Below are positions 8,349-11,467 of a stretch of 11,467 nucleotides of DNA, in pieces. This DNA comes from Fimenecus sp051881395 (lineage in GTDB: Bacteria > Bacillota > Clostridia > Oscillospirales > Acutalibacteraceae): assembly GCA_051881395.1 (NCBI GenBank), contig JBJEPU010000097.1:1-11467 (forward strand), read 5' to 3'. Made by a program: the position numbers and the translations under genes. How positions within the stretch are numbered: position 1 is the first letter of the stretch; the number at the start of each line of letters is the position of its first letter. Under the pieces are notes generated by a model. It saw only the letters and a list, made by a program, of their open reading frames with translations. It ran no database searches and was not told the origin of the DNA.

Positions 8349-8375
8349 AAAGCCTGCCGTATGGCAGGCTTTTTT
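8349..8375. terminator. Rho-independent terminator after serA, likely bidirectional
   Basis: A perfect 10-bp stem (8349-8358 with 8363-8372, core GCCTGCC/GGCAGGC) closes a GTAT tetraloop and runs into T8370-T8375. It lies 22 nt after the serA stop. On the minus strand the same stem is followed by TTTCTCTTT and lies 9 nt beyond the stop of the convergent membrane-protein gene, so it can probably serve both transcripts, more weakly for the minus one. Confidence 0.9.
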
Positions 8376-8381
8376 GCATTT

Positions 8382-8912
8382 TTATTCACGCGGGGTTGCT
8401 TCTGCGTTCTTTTTAATCTGCTGAATAAACAATACTGTAATCGCAAGCATATGCAAAATCGAATACAGGATTGCCGCAGAATAAAACACAAGATAGGATA
8501 AGTCAAATATACTGCTCAATACAATCACAGAATAGGAAACAGGTAGTAAAAAGGCAAGTCCGAATTTCAGAAATCCTTCATCTATAATATAATACAGCAT
8601 TTCAGGTAACGGAAGCCAATCCTTAAAGATATTCACCAAAAATAAAAGCAGAAACACACCGATTGCAACCATATAAGGTGCCAAGAGGCGCCATACATCT
8701 GTTTTTTGCGTTTCTGTATTTTGAAATATATCTTTGATTAAGAGTTTCGTACACCACAAAAGCAAAATAAACGCAAGCACAGAAACAAGTACACAGCCTA
8801 AAAAACTTTCACTCTCTGTGACAAACCATCCGGGAACGGCACCCACCGTACAATAAAAAATTGCCGCGCCGAAGATGCTGATAAGATAAAACTTTGCAAT
8901 TCTTTTTCCCAT
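8382..8912 (-). CDS. Small five-helix integral membrane protein, function unknown
   Basis: I do not recognise the family. From ATG 8912 it has 176 aa and is almost entirely hydrophobic, with likely membrane helices at about 8-30, 37-59, 76-97, 114-136 and 140-166. A short Lys-rich C-terminus (QQIKKNAEATPRE) and basic N-terminus (MGKRIAK) would both be predicted on the same side if one of the five segments does not span. No catalytic or metal-binding motif stands out. The frame stays open upstream to 9038, but ATG 8912 is the real start because AAGGAGG (8920-8926) lies 7 nt before it, while the upstream extension crosses a terminator stem. It is transcribed alone: a terminator lies on each side, and its own promoter may overlap a palindrome at 8928-8946. 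Confidence 0.8.
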   Translation of the reverse strand: MGKRIAKFYLISIFGAAIFYCTVGAVPGWFVTESESFLGCVLVSVLAFILLLWCTKLLIKDIFQNTETQKTDVWRLLAPYMVAIGVFLLLFLVNIFKDWLPLPEMLYYIIDEGFLKFGLAFLLPVSYSVIVLSSIFDLSYLVFYSAAILYSILHMLAITVLFIQQIKKNAEATPRE

Positions 8913-8927
8913 AATCCTTCCTCCTTG

Positions 8928-8946
8928 TATTGCTATCATAGCAATA
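8928..8946. promoter_or_regulatory. 19-bp palindrome over a putative extended -10: candidate operator
   Basis: TATTGCTA-TCA-TAGCAATA is a perfect inverted repeat of 8-bp arms with a 3-bp centre. Read on the minus strand it contains TGC-TATGAT (8943-8935), a plausible extended -10 for the membrane-protein gene. This would start transcription near 8928, just before its AAGGAGG. A repressor here would block initiation. An arm of 8 bp can arise by chance in 11 kb, so the placement is the main argument. Confidence 0.35.
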
Positions 8947-8973
8947 TTATCGAAAAAGAGTTTTGAAATGTAA
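8946..8973 (-). promoter_or_regulatory. Alternative promoter for the membrane-protein gene
   Basis: On the minus strand TTACAT (8973-8968) and GATAAT (8951-8946) are separated by 16 nt, which would give a start near 8939. It competes with the extended -10 at 8935-8943 as the explanation of how this gene is expressed; sequence alone does not decide. Confidence 0.3.
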
Positions 8974-9013
8974 TAATTGACCGATTTTTTGTAACTTTTG
9001 GTATGTACGCATA

Positions 9014-9050
9014 AAAAATGACTGATTGGAACAATCAATCAGTCATTTTT
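9014..9050. terminator. Rho-independent terminator of the exonuclease gene
   Basis: A perfect 15-bp stem (9014-9028 with 9036-9050; core ATGACTGATTG) with a 7-nt loop is flanked by A- and T-tracts. Read on the minus strand it begins 9 nt after the exonuclease stop and ends in a T-run, so it terminates that transcript and insulates the membrane-protein gene downstream. Its symmetry means it could work on either strand, but no plus-strand gene ends here. Confidence 0.85.
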
Positions 9051-9059
9051 GAAATTTCT

Positions 9060-9956
9060 CTATTCAGTTGTTGCGGCAGGCGTTTTCGGCGAAATTTGTT
9101 CCTGCTCTGGATCTGTTTTAACCTCCGTTACGGTTTTTCGTACTTCCAAGCGGTCATATAACTGCTTATACCGCACCGCAACACGGAACCGATAATCACA
9201 TTTCGGGCAGTAAAACACCGCTCGAAACGAATTGTTGCTGTATTTCCAATTTTTTTCCTTTTTCACTTTTCCGCCGCACAAATTGCAAACACAGCGAAAT
9301 TGTTTTTTATCCACCAAAGGATGGTGCATATCCCGAATATAATACGGTTTAAACGCCAAACGCGCATAAAATTCTCGGTCACAGGGATGAGTATATTTTT
9401 TTAAAACTTCCGCATCAAATACACTTTTCAGACAGGCGACCGAAAGGCGGCTGTCATCCAGCGCTCTGTGGTGCGGATAATCATCGGGATTGATGCCGAG
9501 TTTTTCCGCGGCAACCGACAACCCCAACTGTTGCCCCGAAGACGCGGCATCCGTAAAGCTTTGGCAATACTTTTGTAAATCGCAGTAATTATGCACAAAC
9601 GGCAATTCGGCGGTATTTAAAAAGTAGTCGCAATTTTTAATCAGCGTACGAATATCCCCGTCGCCCCATGTAAAAAACGTATTTTCTTCCGTTCCGAGCC
9701 AAGCAGTGAATAGCATAATTGCTTTTTGAAAGGAAATACCGTTTGCAATGTCGTCATTTGTTAAGTGCGTCAATGTTTTCACGCGGCTTTGTAACCGTTT
9801 GCCGATTTGCGATTTGATAATTACGGAAAAAGAATCAATTTCCTGCAAAGCCGCATTCAGTTTCACAGCACCGATTTCTATAATCTCATTCATAAATCCG
9901 TCGAGCTTTTTACAGTATGCGGTGTTCCATTCCATATCCATCACGATATAGTTCAT
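9060..9956 (-). CDS. KapD-like DEDDh 3'-5' exonuclease with C-terminal zinc ribbon
   Basis: RNase T/DnaQ-fold exonuclease. From ATG 9956 it has 298 aa. Residues 1 to about 182 are the exonuclease domain with all DEDDh residues: D7 and E9 in VMDMEWN, a central Asp in WGDGDIRTL (probably D101), and H163 and D168 in HHRALDDSRLS, plus the LTHLTNDDI motif near 61-70. The closest named group I recognise is KapD/ERI-1-like exonucleases; B. subtilis KapD is described as an inhibitor of the KinA sporulation pathway, which need not apply here. A second module at about 222-263 carries C224-x2-C227 and C250-x2-C253, a zinc ribbon suggesting nucleic acid or protein binding. The tail (270-298) is polar and likely disordered. 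The frame is open to 10043, but the upstream part is a hairpin leader. GAGGAG lies 13 nt before the ATG, a loose spacing. Confidence 0.88.
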   Translation of the reverse strand: MNYIVMDMEWNTAYCKKLDGFMNEIIEIGAVKLNAALQEIDSFSVIIKSQIGKRLQSRVKTLTHLTNDDIANGISFQKAIMLFTAWLGTEENTFFTWGDGDIRTLIKNCDYFLNTAELPFVHNYCDLQKYCQSFTDAASSGQQLGLSVAAEKLGINPDDYPHHRALDDSRLSVACLKSVFDAEVLKKYTHPCDREFYARLAFKPYYIRDMHHPLVDKKQFRCVCNLCGGKVKKEKNWKYSNNSFRAVFYCPKCDYRFRVAVRYKQLYDRLEVRKTVTEVKTDPEQEQISPKTPAATTE

Positions 9957-9975
9957 AAGGGGGCTTTCTCTCCTC

Positions 9976-10012
9976 AAAAAAATTGGGCGGTTCAATTTGA
10001 ACAACCCAATTT
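9976..10012 (-). terminator. Terminator or attenuator between the PH-domain gene and the exonuclease
   Basis: Read on the minus strand, AAATTGGG (10012-10005) pairs with CCCAATTT (9987-9980). An inner GTTC/GAAC helix lies beyond a G-T wobble and one mismatch, and a run of seven T follows at 9982-9976. It lies 46 nt after the stop of the PH-domain gene. It also lies downstream of the putative exonuclease promoter (10034-10062) and directly abuts the exonuclease GAGGAG site, so transcripts for the exonuclease must read through it. Confidence 0.7.
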
Positions 10013-10033
10013 CAAGTTCATTTTCACAGCAAC

Positions 10034-10062
10034 AGAATACCATGTTCCCACGGTAAAATCAA
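10034..10062 (-). promoter_or_regulatory. Putative promoter of the exonuclease gene
   Basis: On the minus strand TTGATT (10062-10057) and TATTCT (10039-10034) are separated by exactly 17 nt, and TGG just before the -10 gives an extended -10. The -35 overlaps the TGA stop of the upstream PH-domain gene. The start would be near 10027, leaving a leader of about 70 nt that opens with the 9976-10012 hairpin. Confidence 0.5.
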
Positions 10063-10730
10063 CTGTCCGTATCGGTGTTTTCGGTGTTTTTCGGCGTTTC
10101 TTCCTCGGTTATATCCACCGCGCCGGTTTTTACATTACCGGACATCACAATGATTTCCGGCTGTTCTTCTTCTTTCTTTTTTTTGCGCGCCTGTTGCGCC
10201 GCTTTCTTTTTGCGGTTATGCTCTGCTTGCTTTACGGCAAGCTCCTCGGCTTTTTTCTTCGCCTGTTCCTCACCGATTTGCATTTTACCGCTCAAACGCA
10301 ATAAAAAGGAGTTCATATCCGACGGTGAAATATAGATATATTCCTCTACCGTTTCCGGTTCTTGCTTTTTATGCTGTACCTCTTTACGGTAGCCGACCGC
10401 GATTCGGTTCATGGATAGCGCCACGATTTTTTTGTGCTTTGCCTCAAAATCACCGTCTTCCACGGAAATAATATCCCCATACGGAATTTTGAACACGCGC
10501 AACGGCCAATCGCGTATGTATAAATACTCTTCGCGCACCTCATAGCACGTGACAAATGGCATCGGCAATATCAGAATTGCATCGATAATCAGCAAAAAGA
10601 TGCCGAAACGCAAACCAACCTTTGTATCTGCAAAAATCGGCGAAGTCAACAACAGCAAAAGCACAATATGAAAAACTACCATAAATAGTACAAGAAACAG
10701 ATTAACGCCGGACTTAAATTTGGTTTGCAT
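10059..10730 (-). CDS. Two-helix membrane protein with bacterial PH-like domain and charged tail
   Basis: From ATG 10730 it has 223 aa. Two membrane helices lie at about 9-28 and 40-58. They are followed by a cytoplasmic segment at about 60-150, whose YEVREEYLYIRDWPLRVFKI and IPYGDIISVED pattern resembles the bacterial PH-like domains that sit behind two N-terminal helices. From about 155 to 190 comes an Ala/Lys/Glu-rich stretch that should be helical or coiled-coil (AEELAVKQAEHNRKKKAAQQ), ending in an acidic, Thr-rich tail (EEETPKNTENTDTDS). The role is unknown; membrane anchoring with a ligand- or protein-binding domain is an inference. A TTG eight codons upstream is also in frame, but GGGAG at 10742-10746 favours the ATG. 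It is divergent from the transporter pair, 45 nt apart, with no promoter I can call confidently on either side. Confidence 0.8.
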   Translation of the reverse strand: MQTKFKSGVNLFLVLFMVVFHIVLLLLLTSPIFADTKVGLRFGIFLLIIDAILILPMPFVTCYEVREEYLYIRDWPLRVFKIPYGDIISVEDGDFEAKHKKIVALSMNRIAVGYRKEVQHKKQEPETVEEYIYISPSDMNSFLLRLSGKMQIGEEQAKKKAEELAVKQAEHNRKKKAAQQARKKKKEEEQPEIIVMSGNVKTGAVDITEEETPKNTENTDTDS

Positions 10731-10775
10731 AGAATAATCAGCTCCCGTTATCAAACTATAAATACGGTGAAAATA

Positions 10776-11129
10776 ATGAAAAAAATCAATTTAGCGCTTT
10801 TGGGTGTGCTGGTCGGTGTTATCAACATCCTATTGGGTGCGGGCGGCGGCATCCTTGCCGTGCCGATTTTAAAAAAGTGCGGATGTGACCAAAAGCAGGC
10901 ACAGGCAAACGCCGTAGCGGTCATTTTACCCCTGACAATATTTAGTTTTATTATATACGCAAAACAGGCGTATGTCAATTTTTTTCCGAGAATTTGGATT
11001 GTCCCCTTTGCCGCTGTCGGGGCAGTACTCGGTACTTTGGTGTTTAAAAAAATGTCATCCGAGGCACTGCGCAAAGTGTTTGCGGTATTTATGATTTGGG
11101 CGGGAGTGAGGATGCTGTGGAATCTGTAA
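10776..11129 (+). CDS. TauE/SafE (TSUP) family transporter, first half-size subunit
   Basis: Integral membrane protein of 117 aa, about half the usual 240-260 aa of the sulfite/anion exporter family TauE/SafE. It shows one family repeat: a first helix with the glycine-rich LLGAGGGILAVP (GAGGG at 21-25), a second at about 46-62 ending in IYAKQ (60-64), a third at 72-90 and a fourth at 99-114. The start ATG has a weak GGTGA about 6 nt upstream; the frame continues upstream to 10725 without a better site. The stop overlaps the start of the next gene by 13 nt, which encodes the second repeat, so the two presumably assemble into one transporter. The substrate (sulfite, sulfonate or other organic anion) cannot be read from the sequence. 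Confidence 0.88.
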   Translation: MKKINLALLGVLVGVINILLGAGGGILAVPILKKCGCDQKQAQANAVAVILPLTIFSFIIYAKQAYVNFFPRIWIVPFAAVGAVLGTLVFKKMSSEALRKVFAVFMIWAGVRMLWNL

Positions 11130-11467
11130 ATTTTTTAGATTCGGTGGCGCTGATTGTATCGGCTGTTGTCGGTGCTATGGGGCTCGGCGGCGGCAGTGTA
11201 CTGATTTTATATTTAACGATGGTGCGTCATCTGCCGCAACTTGTGTCACAGGGGATAAATTTACTCTTTTTTATTCCCTGTGCCGTAACGGCTGTAATGA
11301 TTTATGCCAAACAAAAAATCATACAATGGAAGTTTGTTCTGCCTTTGATACTCGGCGGCAGTGCCGGTGTGGCAATCGGAACGGTGTTTTTGAAGAATTT
11401 AGACACCAAATATATTTCCGTACTGTTCGCCGTATTTTTGCTTGCCGTCGGCACATATACTTTGTTT
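11117..11467 (+). CDS. TauE/SafE (TSUP) family transporter, second half-size subunit, cut by the window edge
   Basis: From GTG 11117 the frame is open for 117 codons to the right edge and carries the second TauE/SafE repeat: MGLGGGSVLI near 21-30, IYAKQ at 62-66, a helix WKFVLPLILGGSAGVAIGTVF, and LFAVFLLAVG near the visible end. These landmarks fall in the same register as in the preceding gene (GGG at 23-25 there and 24-26 here; IYAKQ at 60-64 and 62-66), so the two are tandem paralogues and little of this one is likely missing. GAGG at 11108-11111 lies 5 nt before the GTG, inside the end of the first gene, implying translational coupling. A TTG at 11096 is a less likely alternative start. 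Confidence 0.85.
   Translation, partial: MESVNFLDSVALIVSAVVGAMGLGGGSVLILYLTMVRHLPQLVSQGINLLFFIPCAVTAVMIYAKQKIIQWKFVLPLILGGSAGVAIGTVFLKNLDTKYISVLFAVFLLAVGTYTLF

Noticed and set aside
7697..8506. Long open frame on the minus strand (269 codons) opposite serA
   Set aside because: It lies antisense to a clear serA, runs through the terminator at 8349-8375, overlaps the convergent membrane-protein gene and has no family motif. It is a reading-frame shadow.
9957..10043. N-terminal extension of the exonuclease to ATG 10043
   Set aside because: The extra 29 residues translate a terminator-like hairpin and Shine-Dalgarno region, and the exonuclease fold starts right at MNYIVMDMEWN.
10725..10766. Promoter for the TauE/SafE pair (TTGCAT-18-TATCAA)
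   Set aside because: The -10 matches poorly and a nearby TATAAA has no -35 at suitable spacing and would start too near the ATG; not strong enough to list.
1..11467. CRISPR array, tRNA/rRNA, insertion sequence or prophage signals
   Set aside because: Reading both strands I saw no regularly spaced repeats, cloverleaf-like sequence, transposase motif or attachment-site duplication.

Overview
The window looks like core chromosome of a low-to-moderate G+C Bacillota, most likely a gut-type member of the class Clostridia (Oscillospiraceae/Ruminococcaceae-like). This is an inference from protein style and from the local lon-engB pairing, strong purine-rich Shine-Dalgarno sites and sigma-A type promoters. 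No marker gene in the window fixes the species. I see no insertion sequence, phage gene, CRISPR array, tRNA or rRNA.

Left block (1-5795, minus strand): a tight housekeeping operon read right to left, lon -> engB (ysxC) -> lysA-type decarboxylase -> dnaE. The gaps are 12, 42 and 15 nt. It starts from a good promoter (TTGCAG-17-TATAAT) at 5841-5869, and dnaE runs off the left edge after about 480 residues. The products are a quality-control protease, a ribosome-assembly GTPase, a divergent diaminopimelate decarboxylase-family enzyme (lysine/cell wall precursor) and a replicative polymerase subunit whose PHP metal site looks complete.

Middle block (5796-8375): a 270-bp AT-rich divergent promoter region, then serC-serA on the plus strand. 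These encode the first two steps of serine synthesis from 3-phosphoglycerate, in reverse order. They are driven by a near-consensus promoter (TTGACT-18-TATAAT) and closed by a strong hairpin terminator at 8349-8375. No serB-type phosphatase is present in the window.

Right block (8382-11467): less-characterised genes. On the minus strand, in transcription order, come a two-helix membrane protein with a bacterial PH-like domain and a Lys/Glu-rich tail (10059-10730), a KapD-like DEDDh exonuclease with a C-terminal zinc ribbon (9060-9956), and a small five-helix membrane protein of unknown function (8382-8912). Each is followed by a terminator. The hairpin between the PH protein and the exonuclease lies downstream of what looks like the exonuclease's own promoter, so it may act as an attenuator. 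On the plus strand, divergent from the PH protein, two overlapping half-size TauE/SafE (TSUP) transporter genes begin. The second is cut by the right edge.

I did not find a clearly new multi-gene system. The observations most worth a second look are the exonuclease leader, the split transporter, the motif-substituted LysA homologue, and a palindrome over a putative extended -10 element.
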